Of a DNA stretch of 64,000 bases, positions 34,734 to 46,012 are shown piece after piece (within the stretch, counting starts at the first letter, position 1; the number at the start of each line of letters is the position of its first letter). The notes below the pieces were generated by a model. The model was not told where the DNA came from. It searched no databases and worked only from the letters and a program-made list of their open reading frames with translations. This DNA is from Sparassis latifolia (lineage: Eukaryota > Basidiomycota > Agaricomycetes > Polyporales > Sparassidaceae), in assembly GCA_018466975.1 (NCBI GenBank), contig CM031557.1, forward strand, positions 1,364,001 to 1,428,000, given 5' to 3'. Position numbers and translations under genes: made by a program.

Positions 34734-35976
34734 TTACAGTTCACCACGGTGCGGGTCGCCCTCCTTCAGTCGCTTCTTCAGCCACGGTGCTTGCGGTCTC
34801 GCCTTGCTCGGATCACAGCGTTCCGGTATGGGGCTCGCAATATCAACGGGCGGATGAGAAACGCATCGGACCGTGACGTACTTCTTGTGTTTAGCATAGA
34901 ACTCCTTCCAATTCTGCACGCCCTGCGGTGCGGGGCGGAGCGGCGAGGCAAATAAGAGAGGGATCAACAAGCTTGCGCCACAAGGATCGGGAAGGTTGGA
35001 ATCACCTTCATTTCTTGCTCGCTTAATCTGCGAAGGTCGTGCATTAGCTGCGTGGCGAGACATCCCGTTCCGAACCCACGAGCGGCGTCTTGTCCGGCCC
35101 TGCAAGACTCGGTCAGCGCAGCTCTACATGATAACGGTTCTCCTACATCATAGGGTAGGGGCCACCAGGCCCGTATGTCGCGCGGCTAACGGTCACATCG
35201 TACACGTCGCCATCGATCTAGGCAGGGAGTATGGCCTGAACCTGGCAGCCTAGTGGTACAGAGCTCCAAGGCGACTTTCGGCAAGATAAACGGGCTTCCC
35301 AGTGTTTGAACCATCGAACGTTGCCAGTGTGCCCTCTGAAAATAACCGTTGGTTCGTCTTACCGACACGATATCGTAATATTAGACATCAGACACGCATT
35401 ATGAGTACATAGTTGGACCGGAAATGCTCACCGGAATAAGTTTCTGCCAGTTCGGGGGCTCCAGCTCCCACAAGTAACTTCCGGTGATGAACTTGCCAGT
35501 CAGAAGGACGAATATAGCGGTATAGAAGAGAAACTTCATGAGGCCGAGGCAGCCGACCTCAGGTTCCTCCGTGGGTTCAGGCTCCTCCGGCCCTACAGGT
35601 TAACCTCGCGCAATCTTCACCTCGCGCTCCTTCTTGTGCTTGACCCAATCTTCATGCTCTTTTTCCTGCTGCTTGCGGCATTGTGAATGTCTTCAGAGAC
35701 AGGTGCTAGTTCAGGATACTGCGAATACACGAGCAACGATCGTGCGCACCCGAGGAATGGTCGGTTCGCCTGCTTCATTGATACGAGTCTGTCGCGTTCC
35801 ACAGCATCTGGGACCTTGGGATACTTATCGTCTTTTGGGAACTCTCCCCATGGAGACGCAGGTACCTCTGCTCCCGGGCTGGTTGGCGCAGTCTGGCCAT
35901 TGCGCGAAGGTGGCAGCTCCGTCGGGCGCTGTGCCCGCCCGCCGCCGTCGCCCTCTTGGGGCAAAATCCAAGACAT
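34734..35976 (-). pseudogene. cytochrome-b5-like heme/steroid-binding (MAPR/Dap1-like) membrane protein, broken
   Basis: MAPR proteins bind heme through a cytochrome-b5-like fold and sit in ER membranes. Exons: 35976-35432, 35333-~35262, 35217-35147, 35099-35006, 34922-34734. After an N-terminal soluble part comes a membrane helix (LMKFLFYTAIFVLLTGKF), then TFDGSNTGKPVYLA, IDGDVYDVTVSRATYGPGG, AGQDAARGFGTGCLATQLMH, NWKEFYAKHKKYVTV, and a C-terminus ending GEL that resembles an ER-retention signal. Three lesions: a 1 nt loss near 35680 shifts the frame between two charged helices; an in-frame TAA near 35598 where an acidic codon is expected; and the donor after PVYLA reads GAAAGT instead of GTAAGT. 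The remaining introns have normal ends. A retroelement LTR begins 29 bp upstream of the start codon. Confidence 0.8.
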
Positions 35977-36005
35977 GGTACGAGATATGAGCTACGCAAA
36001 CACAG

Positions 36006-36196
36006 TGTAAGGATATTAGAGGAATAGAGTAGTCGAGGCGTCGGAGTTAGCCGAGGCGTTGAATACGCGCTCAACCGCGTAGATGGGTTTTTCGTCTTTA
36101 CTTTACTCGCTGAAAACCTGCCTTCCAAATTATAAACTCGGTTCAGTGCATTTCCCGCGACTTAAGGACCACCAAAGGCCGCAAAAGCCTTATACA
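36006..36196 (+). repeat. 5' LTR
   Basis: 191 bp. It differs from the 3' LTR by A for G and a 3 nt insertion around 36127-36134; otherwise identical by eye. Confidence 0.92.
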
Positions 36197-36314
36197 TTTT
36201 TGCACTCGCCGCTGATACCACCTCGGTATTAGTGAAGTCTATTCTAGCTAGGCAACAAACCCCTTTTCTACACTCTTTCGAAAAAACCTTGCTTCTACCA
36301 TATTCTCTGTCGAC

Positions 36315-38132
36315 ATGCCGGCCAAGAGGAACCCTACAAGCTCCACTGTGACCGTCACCACTGGAGCTGGTGGAATGAAGACAAGGCGTAGTACCGTTCA
36401 GGACGCCGCCGATGACGACGACAACGTCGATGATCGCGGCCAATCCACTGACAAGAATGAACCGGTACCACCTGCCGACGTTCATGATGACGCCGGTGAC
36501 CCGTCTCGTGAGGCTGATCCCTCGCGATCGGGCAGATCAGAGCGCGATGGCGTCGTCGATACGCCGGGCGACCGTGATGCTCGCACGGGCGCTGCAGACG
36601 ACAACACGGTCGGTGATCAGCACCGTGTATCTGATACTAACATGGATGAGCCGCAGCTCAGCCAGTTGTGGAACCACACAGAGGACCTCCTCGCTGCGAT
36701 CTCGGCGAGGCTTGATGAGTCCGATGTGGCGTCTCAGCAGGCTATCAGCTATGCTAACCGGGCCATTCGTGAGGCCAATGCGGCCCGTGCTAGAGCCGCA
36801 AATGCTCGAAGGGATTTTGAGGAAGCGATTGGCAAGATTCGTACCTCAATTCTCCGCATTAAGAAGCGGGAGAATCCCGAACTTGACGGGTTATACACGC
36901 CGCGTGAGTACCCTCCTTATGCTGCAGACGAAGCAGCACATCTATCGAGGCCACCCGTTGGCGTTGAAAGCGATCGGCCGCAGTCTCCGCCGATCAACTC
37001 GGACGACTATGTCGAGAGGTCGCTCGACATGCTGTTCCGGCCCCGCGACCGAAACGAGACGGATGCCACTTACAATGCTCGTCTGGATGGCCAAACCCGC
37101 TTTTTGGATGCACGCGGGGCAGAACAACGGCGTCGAGAGCGCGAGGCCCGCATCAACGAGACCTGGCAGCAGGCCGAGTCCCGCGTAGACATGCGTGCGC
37201 GTTGGGGTAGTGCGATGCCCTTCACCACGCTGCGCACCGCATTTGGTGATGCACCGCCGCCGGAACCACCTGGTGGTGGTGGTAACAACAACCCGCCGCG
37301 TCGTGGAGGTTTGCCCGCGCGTGGTCGCGGACCACACTCCTCTGGTCGGGGATTCCGTTCTGGTGGATTCCCTGGTGGAGGCGGTGATGGCGGTCCTCCC
37401 GATGGCGATGGCGACTCGAGTCCGCACGGTAGCGGCTCGGATGGAGACAACGGAGATGACGACGAGAGCTCCGAGAGGTCGTCTGTCCGTAATCTTGACA
37501 GGCATGCAACGCGGAGTCCCAGCTACTTACAGGGTAGACATAGCATGCCCCGTGGTAGTGTACCTCGTCAGCAACAACAGCCACAGCCGGGATATACGTT
37601 ACCCGCTGTTGACGACCCATTTATGCGTGATGGTGTGAGAATCATCCACAAGAAGAAAGTCAGGCAGGCATTACCTCAGAGGATTGCCCTGGAGAATTTT
37701 CCATTGCCTGACAAGTATTCCGACCTCGATGAGGATTGGCACCAATTCATGGGCCAACTTCTCAAGGATAACATTGCCAGTGTGACTGTAGCCAGCACAC
37801 TTTATGTACACCTTATTCCGGAGTCGAACAATTATCGTCTCCGCGACGTCGCAATTCACTGTGCGAAATGCGGCGTCACTATGCAGATGGCACAAGACGC
37901 ACTGTCGGTTTGGGCCCGCGGAACTCTTCCCGGACCGAATGCAGAGGCGGCGCCGGAGCAACCTGCTCCGGGACCATCCAATATTGCCCCCACTGCCGCT
38001 GACAGCACCCAGGACGGCCATGCCACCATAGCCGGCGATCCTGTGGGCAACACGCCGACTGAACCCGTTCCCAGACAGGACGCGGTGATGACGGATGTGA
38101 ATCCTGCAGCGGTCAATGGCAACCCGGCTTAA
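36315..38132 (+). CDS. Gag-like protein of the LTR element, 605 aa
   Basis: Single uninterrupted ORF inside the element, 118 bp after the 5' LTR. The N-terminus is Thr/Asp-rich and polar. An Ala/Arg-rich helical segment follows (about residues 140-185, EANAARARAANARRDFEEAI). Residues ~305-375 are Gly/Pro/Arg-rich (PPEPPGGGGNNNPPRRGG and RG/GG repeats), probably RNA-binding, followed by an Asp/Ser-rich stretch. The C-terminal third has LPQRIALENFPLPDKYSDLD and DWHQFMGQLLKDN, reminiscent of the capsid-proximal part of Ty3-type Gag in basidiomycetes. No zinc knuckle is seen. The role (particle formation and packaging) is inferred from position and composition. Confidence 0.7.
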   Translation: MPAKRNPTSSTVTVTTGAGGMKTRRSTVQDAADDDDNVDDRGQSTDKNEPVPPADVHDDAGDPSREADPSRSGRSERDGVVDTPGDRDARTGAADDNTVGDQHRVSDTNMDEPQLSQLWNHTEDLLAAISARLDESDVASQQAISYANRAIREANAARARAANARRDFEEAIGKIRTSILRIKKRENPELDGLYTPREYPPYAADEAAHLSRPPVGVESDRPQSPPINSDDYVERSLDMLFRPRDRNETDATYNARLDGQTRFLDARGAEQRRREREARINETWQQAESRVDMRARWGSAMPFTTLRTAFGDAPPPEPPGGGGNNNPPRRGGLPARGRGPHSSGRGFRSGGFPGGGGDGGPPDGDGDSSPHGSGSDGDNGDDDESSERSSVRNLDRHATRSPSYLQGRHSMPRGSVPRQQQQPQPGYTLPAVDDPFMRDGVRIIHKKKVRQALPQRIALENFPLPDKYSDLDEDWHQFMGQLLKDNIASVTVASTLYVHLIPESNNYRLRDVAIHCAKCGVTMQMAQDALSVWARGTLPGPNAEAAPEQPAPGPSNIAPTAADSTQDGHATIAGDPVGNTPTEPVPRQDAVMTDVNPAAVNGNPA

Positions 38133-38387
38133 ATATGCCTATCGCGCGGCGATGGATCCGTGTGGGTCCCCGCTGTACCTTAAGGCCGCCATTGCCTCTG
38201 GCCTCCGCCCCGCGCAGTCACTGCTCCTTTATCCGCGTCGAGTGTGTGCGAGTGCTTGACGTTAATCAGGAATCTCGGCCCTAAACCGGGAATTATGCAA
38301 TCCGTCTCGCTCGTCGGGCGGTTCTCTTCAAACCCCTACTCAAATCGCAGGTTCAACAGCCTGCTGTATTTCGCTCCCCCCCGGACT

Positions 38388-38405
38388 CGCTTTGGAGGAG
38401 GAGGG
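38388..38405 (+). other. polypurine tract
   Basis: TTTGGAGGAGGAGGG immediately upstream of the 3' LTR, the expected plus-strand primer position. Confidence 0.75.
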
Positions 38406-38593
38406 TGTAAGGATATTAGAGGAATAGAGTAGTCGAGGCGTCGGAGTTAGCCGAGGCGTTGAATACGCGCTCAACCGCGTAGATGGGTTTTTCGTCTTTA
38501 CTTTACTCGCTGAAAACCTGCCTTCCGAATAAACTCGGTTCAGTGCATTTCCCGCGACTTAAGGACCACCAAAGGCCGCAAAAGCCTTATACA
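38406..38593 (+). repeat. 3' LTR
   Basis: 188 bp, same length as the solo LTR at 14485-14672 and sharing its GAATAAACTCGG variant. Confidence 0.92.
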
Positions 38594-41500
38594 CAGTGAG
38601 GTGAGTGCGACGAAAGAGAAGCAAATTTCGACCTCCGCCGTGTCAACATCGTTGGATCCCACCTTTCCCATCATCCATTTATCGTCTGAGTCCTTGTGTC
38701 GCGTTGCTGTGGTTCCGTAAATCTTGCTGTTCCGACGAAACAGATTATTTCACCCTCCAATTTGTGATTTGGATTCATCCTGTCACAAAAGGTGGCTTTT
38801 TCCAAATTCCTGTCATGATGCGCGGTCATGGGACAAGACGAACTGTAGATAGGATTGGCTTGAAGGCTTCCGGTGCTCTTGGTTGAACAAAAGTCTCTAA
38901 TGGCACTTAAGTACGGATTACAAAGCTAACGCACGCCGTCGAAGCCGCTCGGCAGGGCGTGACTCAGGCGCCCGTTGGGCGCCAATAGAATGCCGAGAAG
39001 TTCGGACTTCGATCGATCACACAGATCAGATCCTGCGTCTGCGAAGAATCTTCGCCACGGTCCGAAATCATATCATCATCCTTTGTTCAACTTACGGGTT
39101 GTAATCCTTGAGGTCCTGGGCTCCCCTCTCTTGAGACTACAAGCCGCGCCTACATGGGGGGTTTCTGGGATACTTGTATGTGGGAATCTTTGCGCTCATC
39201 CTCTGTTTTCTGGACACGCACTGGTTGTTGACAGAGGAATGCACTGAGTCACTAACTGCTATCAGCGGAGAGCTACTGAAAAAGTAAGGCTTCCTGACAA
39301 AAGGTAACCCTGCACAGTCTCTCCATTGTTGTGTCTAATGAATGTCAACATTTTTCAAGGACCATATCTGAGCTCCTGTGACCATCTACCGGTTCAGTTA
39401 CATCTTCTGGTGGAAGTAGATCAAGCATATTTGTCACCTTTCATACCAACAGATGTATTATTACTTTCATCCAAGTCCATAATTCTAACACATACGGTTA
39501 CCTTCAGACATGCGTCTATTTCACTAGCATGATCCCGCTCCAGATTCACTCATCATTCGTTCGACCCGTTGTTTAGAGTCCATTTCATTCACCATCATTG
39601 TTGATAATGGCGATTTCTGATATGATAAGTGGTGCACTTGAACATGGAATTCTGAGTGGCGGCTCATCGACCTCAGCGTGTCCTTTTGACGGCTTCTGTC
39701 TCCAAGAGTCACGGTGCTTCCTCCAAAGCTCGATGCTAGCTGAAAAGAGAAAGGTCAGATGCTTGTACATACTCTCGACAGTGTGAGAGGAGTAACTCAT
39801 CGGATAAAAACAGGCACGGTGGACAAAGATGCTGTGCAAGCAACTCTGCATGGGCCGTGAAGCAGAGCGAGACAGTTCTGCGTGCGATCCATAGGGACAT
39901 TATCTCTACATTGCATTGACTCATAGAATGCCAGTGTACGTAAGGGCGTGCAGGGCCGTGCCGTTAGGTGCATCCGATGTCGTGGGGGCCGTGATATGAC
40001 AGCTAGCACGAGTGAACTACTGGCTATTTGGGGAACAAGGGAAACACCGCCTCCTCGCCGCCGCACAGACCTTGTTTGCTACCGCGGAGCATATCGGGCG
40101 CACTCGGGAAGGGGGACTGAAAGAGGATTGATCATTGCGGGATTGATCCTGCAATGATCAATTCTGCATGTAAGAGGCAAGAACGTCCGAGCATATTGCA
40201 AATCAAATCGATCAAAAAGGTTGACTAGATTAAACATGTGGATCTAGTGCACCGAAAGCGTGGGTGTCGGCGGTGCAGGTGGACGACGAGTTGTCGGAGG
40301 AAACACGGTGATTAATTACGCTGCCGTGGCGCTGTTTTGCGCTCAGAGCTCCACAAGCGAAACTTGGTGATACACAAAGAGGGCATGAGCTAACCCATTG
40401 AGCTGGGCCACCCTACCGGAGCCTCCGGCCATGATATACAATTGAAGCATTCAAAGTGTTGTAAGCTTCATACTAGCGTTCTGGAACGCGTACAGGGTCT
40501 TTGCTTACTTCATGGCGTGCAGCTATACAATAGCCAGAGATTTACATCCCCTGCTATTACTCCCGCGGCCGGAGTTGGTGAGGCAGAGACTTTGAAGGAA
40601 AAAATCCCCGCCCCCATTGCCTGAAAGTTATGCCAGCCATTTGACACGAGACGTATGCTGCGCTTCCACACTAGGATCCAGCCTCCATAGAACAACTTCT
40701 ATATCCTAGAACGAGCTAGCCGTCCATGCGCCGCGCAGCGTTTCAAGTGCATGCGAACTGAGAGCCATGCTTTTTTGCAATTTCATCGTGGTTCTCCCAG
40801 GATACAATTACGACATCTCACCGGCAGTGTGATTTCCGGAAGTTGCATTGCAGGTGCGTACCAACCGTCTGTTTTCTGGAATTGTATTTTTAGAAACTGC
40901 CTATGGTGGTTTGTTTACGTCTCAGAAAAACAATGAGGACGCCTGTCACCTCCTTCCCATTTTTCTCTCCAGCAGTTTGTGGCAAGAAGCGGGTGTATGC
41001 AGAAGTTCCCCGCATTTACGACGGCTCAAGCGGTGATGTCAGTGTTGGGCGACGGGCCCCTGAGTCCGTGCCAGTGCTTGAGCACAGGGTGAATTGCGGG
41101 CGTCGGCATGGTGTCTAACGTCGTTGACGCTGTGATATGGACAAGCTTTGTGACCTTGTAGATCTCCTGAACAAGGTCAACACCGAGGTTCAGCTGGCAC
41201 CAGGATGCACCTCATCTCCAGCGATGACCACCGCCCGGTACAATACTGTGAGTGACTCATCATGAACATCGAGTGGACCATTATCAAGGCTGCAGTCTTT
41301 GAGGCCCATTAACGTTTCCTTGAGGCCGCTCTCCAGCCTCTGCATTTTTCTCTGCAACAGTCCCAGAGTCTGAGGGTTTTAGCTCTTGTGGGGGTTTCTG
41401 AATAGACTAATGCTGGGGGAATTGGTGTCATTCGAAACACGGAGGCAGATTGATGCGACATGGAAGGGTGACAGAAGCCGCGGAGCGTTATCCTTAGTAC

Positions 41501-42001
41501 AGGGCGCTTGTGTTGGCAAATAATGGGCATCGCCGCCCTGAATGGACGGATGACTGCATGCTGATAAAGCTCGTGGACCTTGCGTGCCTCATGCACTGTC
41601 AACGCCGGCAAGAGATGGTGTTATTGTAGGAATTCAAACGTCGTCCTACTGGCAGCCCCATCTCCCATCGCCTCCCCACCTGGAGCACCGGTCGTGTCCT
41701 CGTCAACGCCGCCGCCCCACCGTCATCTCCGCATATTTTCCAGTCACTACAACGGCTGGTACGCGGCGTACATGTCCATACTGCTCACCAGCAAAGTTGA
41801 GCTCTAGTTCGTGAGCGCCCGATTCGGGGGACGACGACAATAACTCTTTGTTTTCCCAACAGTTTACCATCGCCTCCAGCGTGGGTCCCGCCAGGGTGGT
41901 GTATCACACATATCCTCTATGCTTCTTCGAATACGATTGCAGAGACCGAGGGCGGAATTATCCTTCACTTCCCCTTGACCTCTCCCAGTCTTCCCGGCGC
42001 G
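38594..42001. other. gene-poor stretch
   Basis: No supportable gene in 3.4 kb. A hairpin-forming inverted repeat lies at 40128-40161. The last ~100 bp are CT-rich and lead to the gene starting at 42002. Confidence 0.45.
40128..40161. repeat. 13 bp inverted repeat with 8 nt loop
   Basis: TTGATCATTGCGG, then GATTGATC, then CTGCAATGATCAA: arms pair with one mismatch, and the loop repeats the GATTGATC motif. It is not next to a recognised gene end. Confidence 0.8.
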
Positions 42002-43275
42002 ATGACCAACTACTCCGAGTCGTCCCAGCGCGTTCATTCTCCCCCTTCTTCGTTTGTGGGCACGTCCGAGAATTTTGACTCCTCGTCCCCTTCCCGTCAG
42101 CAATGGCCTCGGAGCCACAAGCTCTACATCCTCGACCCTGAGCCAGCCACCGCATGCCAACCCACCCCTGCCATCGGCTGCCCCATCGACCACCGCATCC
42201 CCCGCGACCCCTCCACGGCACAGGATATCAAGTCAGAGCCCAACAACCCGGACTTTAGGTTCATTTTCGAGCTCGCACCACTATCCCCGCCTCAAGAGAC
42301 CTCCTGCTCTCCGCTGGTAGACGTACCAGTGAGAGCGAAATGGGCTTCCCCCACCATGCGCACGATGATGGGGGCCTTTCGCCTTGATCCCTTCGCAATG
42401 CATGACGGTCACAGCATGGCCGTTGTGGCAGTGCCCCCCATTGAGGTCGGGCCCCTCACCGAGGAGCCAGTTGTAGTGGAGTTCCAGGTCTACCTGGAGC
42501 ACCCCCTTGTCCCCCAGTCCCCGGAGCCTGACGACCAGTACACCCGCGACCGCATGTCTATGCGCGATCATTCCCTTTCGGGTCACCTCCTGTCGCCAGC
42601 GTCAAGCGTCCATTGGGACACATACAACGCGCTCGGCGACGATCGCGAGTTACTTTTCGGCGACACGTACTTCGAGTATCCCCCTAGTCCGGTGGCCTCG
42701 CCCTGCCCGTTATTCGCGTCCATCATGACCCCGGTGCAGAGCCTTCAGTGGGGAGTGCAGTACGGCGCGGATGCAAGTGTCCCATTTCTGACGCACTGGC
42801 GAATAGGAGGTGCATGCTTTCTTTATGTCTTTCCAATGCAGTTGACAAGTAGTGTCTCTTTGAACAACGTCCACTAGGTGGCAGAGTCTCGCGGGCGAGC
42901 ATTTGCAGCAGCAACAGCAACAACAGCTCGGGCAGGGACATGACTGTGGGTCTCACTCCGTCTAGCCCTCGCAACATGTCTCCGCACCTGCCTCTCCCGC
43001 ATCCCATCACGCGCCACCTGTGCATACATACTAGTCCATCCCTGCACCCTACGTCCTCGCTGCCCACAAGTTCCGCGTCCTCGTTCGCATCGGCCCTCGG
43101 CGCGCCCGACGGCTCGTTGCCTGCCTCCGTGGAGAACACATGGTCCCGCCATCGGATGATGGCTGAATGTTCTCGTAGCAGTGCAGGGCGCCGCGATGGC
43201 TCCCTTTCTGGGTACCTAGGGTGTAGGCCATGCCCTCGGAGCAAGCAGTTTGGCTCCACACAACAGAGTGATTAG
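42002..43275 (+). CDS. regulator-like Agaricomycete orphan protein, 401 aa
   Basis: No known domain identified; the pattern recalls conserved hypothetical proteins of mushroom fungi. Exon 42002-42809 and exon 42878-43275 join across a 68 bp GT-AG intron into an unbroken 402-codon frame. The first exon has a Ser/Pro-rich N-terminus, SRQQWPRSHKLYILDPEPA, FRFIFELAPLSPPQETSCS, TMRTMMGAFRLDPFAMHDG and LTEEPVVVEFQVYLEHPLVP, which look like conserved linear motifs in a disordered protein. The second exon in this frame is Ser/Asn/Pro-rich. In another frame of the same exon a CAG/CAA run would encode seven consecutive Gln (LQQQQQQQLGQG) but soon stops. A small indel or different acceptor could matter here. 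A role in transcription is a guess from composition. Confidence 0.6.
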
Positions 43276-46012
43276 TCGACATACTCATCTAGATGATAAC
43301 TGCTATATTCCAGTGACATATTAGGGTCATGTCTTGTCTATTTTTTGGTGCTTGATGTTTAGTGCGTGTGTGATTGTCCTACTTATCATAGATTTGCGAC
43401 CCACTGTGTGTAACATATGGATATAACGACACACCCGAGACAAGCGCCCGAGATCGTGTTTCGTGGTCGGCCTTCGATCTCGATCGGTCGCGTGACCGGT
43501 ACCTGACAGTACGCGTCACGGTCGAGTGGCTGAAGACGGTTGGCGAGAGTCGTCGAGTGCGTTCGCCGTCTCGTGAAGACGGTCATTTTTTGCGCAAGGT
43601 GCGCAGTTCGCGTGTAGACAGACGTTCCTTATCTGCAGAGGGGAGCGCGCCATGTCTCCATTGTTCCTCGGTGCTTCTCAGACGCCGATTATACTGCTAC
43701 TATCTTACTGTGGGTTGAGCTGACGGTCGCCCTCGAGCTCTGCTCCAACTCTTCGGCTGTCTTGTCATCTTCCTTGCCCTCTACAATGCTCTCTGGCCTC
43801 ATCTCTCTGTATTCCGCTCTCCATCACCCCTCGCCATCATCGCTTCATCACACTGGATTTGCATACAGCATGTCTGTCCGACCAAGCGATCGAGCACAGA
43901 CGGATGCGTGACGAGAATGCTCGCAAATACGTTTAATCGTTAAATGTGCACTGCGAGCGCGCCTTCGCACTAAGCCGCGGCCGTTTAGTAGGTGAGCGTA
44001 TGTGCAGCTGCATTAGGTACTGAGTCATTTGCCCGATTCAATGCTCCAGCACCACGAGAAATTGCTAGATGGTGCACAGACTGGCATGACGACGATGCTG
44101 GCCACGCTGCACTATCGACATCCGTCCCATCGATTTCGAACACGCCGCACTGTGGCCTCTCGCTGGCTGGATTGCAAGCGCTGTGCACAGGGACACATCC
44201 AAGCGAGCCCATCTGCCCTACCCAGCGTTGGCCGCTTCTTCTCCTGCGCGGAGAGGCGATGTCGACATGTGTGGGTACGCAACGCGTCACCACCGCTGTG
44301 CTAACTCGGAGTACACTGTAGCACGACATTTCAGCGACAGTGGAAGTACCTTTTTCGCAGTTCCCACTGCGCTATAAGTACAAACCAAAGAATGCACCTC
44401 TACTCGAACATTAAGAGGATAGCATCGCACTCGCCGCCCTCACCATGCGAATGAGCCCGTGTGCTCCACGGCGTAGTCCTCCTCACCGATTCCACCATAG
44501 TACATGCATGCAAACACGCCCGCGGCAAATTCTCCACTGCCCCATTCAGCTCTGGTCGACATTCATGCGTGCGCGCAAACACCCACGGCACCATCCGCGC
44601 AAGCCTCCACGACAGTCCCATCGTCCGTGCACGAAAACATGTTCCACGCCGAGCCCTTCAATAGCGCTGGAGGTGCCCACGAGAAGGAATCTGAGGGGCC
44701 CGAAAGCTGCAAGTTTCGGACGCAGCCAGAGGTCCAGACCCCTGACCGCAGGTACGCACCACCACCAACCGGAATGTGCAGATCTCTGCTCAAGCCAAAG
44801 TCACCCAGCGTAGGTCCCTCTCATGCATGAATAAACAAGTCATGAGTAGAACAATGGTTGACGCCGTTCCTTGAGACGCCGAAACTCCGAAGGCTCTACG
44901 ATACGCAGGGAATGGAACAGACTAACTGTGGTCTGATGGGGGTCATCTCACCGTCGAGAAATCGCCCAATCCTGGAACCGCATCAGAATCCACTCCATGG
45001 CATACGACCTATCTAAGCAGGACGCCGACTGATACAACGTCCTTCTCCGCTCAATGAAATAATTATTTTGTTCTTCGCCTGCAGGAAAAGCTGAACTCGT
45101 AGACGGGGATGGCGAGCGACAGCCTGATCGATTGTTACTAGCTTTTTCAGGAATTACCTGTATGTCGTTCCGTGAGTTCGCTAAACCCACAACTGTAATA
45201 TACATTAACTCACATCCTTGAGACCACGGCTATCGCCAGTAAGGTGTTTGTCCAGCGGGATTGTGTAGCTCTTGCTGTCCTTCCAACTCGAGATGCAAAG
45301 TAGGATCATCCATGCCTTATACTCCTGCGCCTAGGCCTGCTTGGTGGACTCCGTAGTAAGGGCGGCGACTTATCTGTTGGTGCTCGAATCGCGGGGCTCC
45401 ACATACAGATAACGACGCAGAGGATGAGGACGAGAACGTTGGCAGCTGGCGTGGAAGGATTTCGGGCGCTTCGTTCGGGCGCTTCGTCAACTTGTCCGTC
45501 TCGCGCGCCTACCAGGAGTCTACCAGGTCACAAAAAACTCCTACGTACCGCCATGTCTCACTCCAGGAATTGGAGACACATCACGGAGCCTCTGACTTCT
45601 ACTTGAATGACTACCTCGACTTCCACAGCTTTCCGCTGTCAGCACATGCGCCAGCAAGGAGACTCTGCACCACATACGGAAGTGGCCGCGGCAGAGTTAC
45701 CATAATGTGTATTGTATACCATATAGCTACGACATCTGCGTACAGTAGTGAACTGTGGTATTGACTAAGACCATATCTACTACACCGTCCCACAGCCGTT
45801 TTGCTAATGAGGGAATGAGTTATGCACAATTTTGGATATCGATGCATGTTTGCAAAACTATGCCTATCATAGTAGGGGTGCACACTCGTTATAAACTGAA
45901 TCCTGTACTGTATTGTGACATAAATATTAGCGATGTCCAGCAGTTGCGACAACGAAAAGTATTGGTACAGGTCCAAAGAACATCTGCCCAAGATGGCGCC
46001 GGGCGGAGCCCG
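43276..46012. other. gene-poor stretch
   Basis: Open frames at 43992-44830 (plus) and 44948-45205 (minus) lack recognisable motifs. I assign no gene. The right edge is the 3' flank of the cyclin gene. Confidence 0.4.

Larger units (their letters stand above)
36006..38593 (+). mobile_element. gag-only LTR retrotransposon (TR-GAG-like), 2588 bp
   Basis: Two LTRs (36006-36196 and 38406-38593) bracket one long plus-strand ORF. The LTRs start TGTAAGG and end TTATACA. A purine tract (GGAGGAGGAGGG) directly precedes the 3' LTR, as expected for plus-strand priming. No protease, reverse transcriptase, RNase H or integrase ORF exists; only 273 bp separate the ORF stop from the 3' LTR. I found no standard tRNA-iMet primer site after the 5' LTR. 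Target duplication is short or ambiguous: CAG flanks both ends, or CACAG if the LTR ends TTATA. The LTRs differ by one substitution and one 3 nt indel, so insertion looks recent. It must rely on enzymes from another element. Confidence 0.85.

Noticed and set aside
28741..35976. All frameshifts explained as assembly errors
   Set aside because: Single-base gaps could be errors, but nonsense substitutions, a mutated splice donor and large deletions are not typical errors, and intact multi-exon genes a few kb away show none. Still to be verified in reads.
35775..36128. Minus-strand ORF crossing the 5' LTR into the MAPR relic
   Set aside because: It is partly LTR sequence read in reverse; an identical peptide arises from the solo LTR, so it is not a gene.
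36412..37638. Long ORFs in other frames inside the Gag region
   Set aside because: Shadows of the GC-rich 605-aa frame, which has the better start, composition and position relative to the LTRs.
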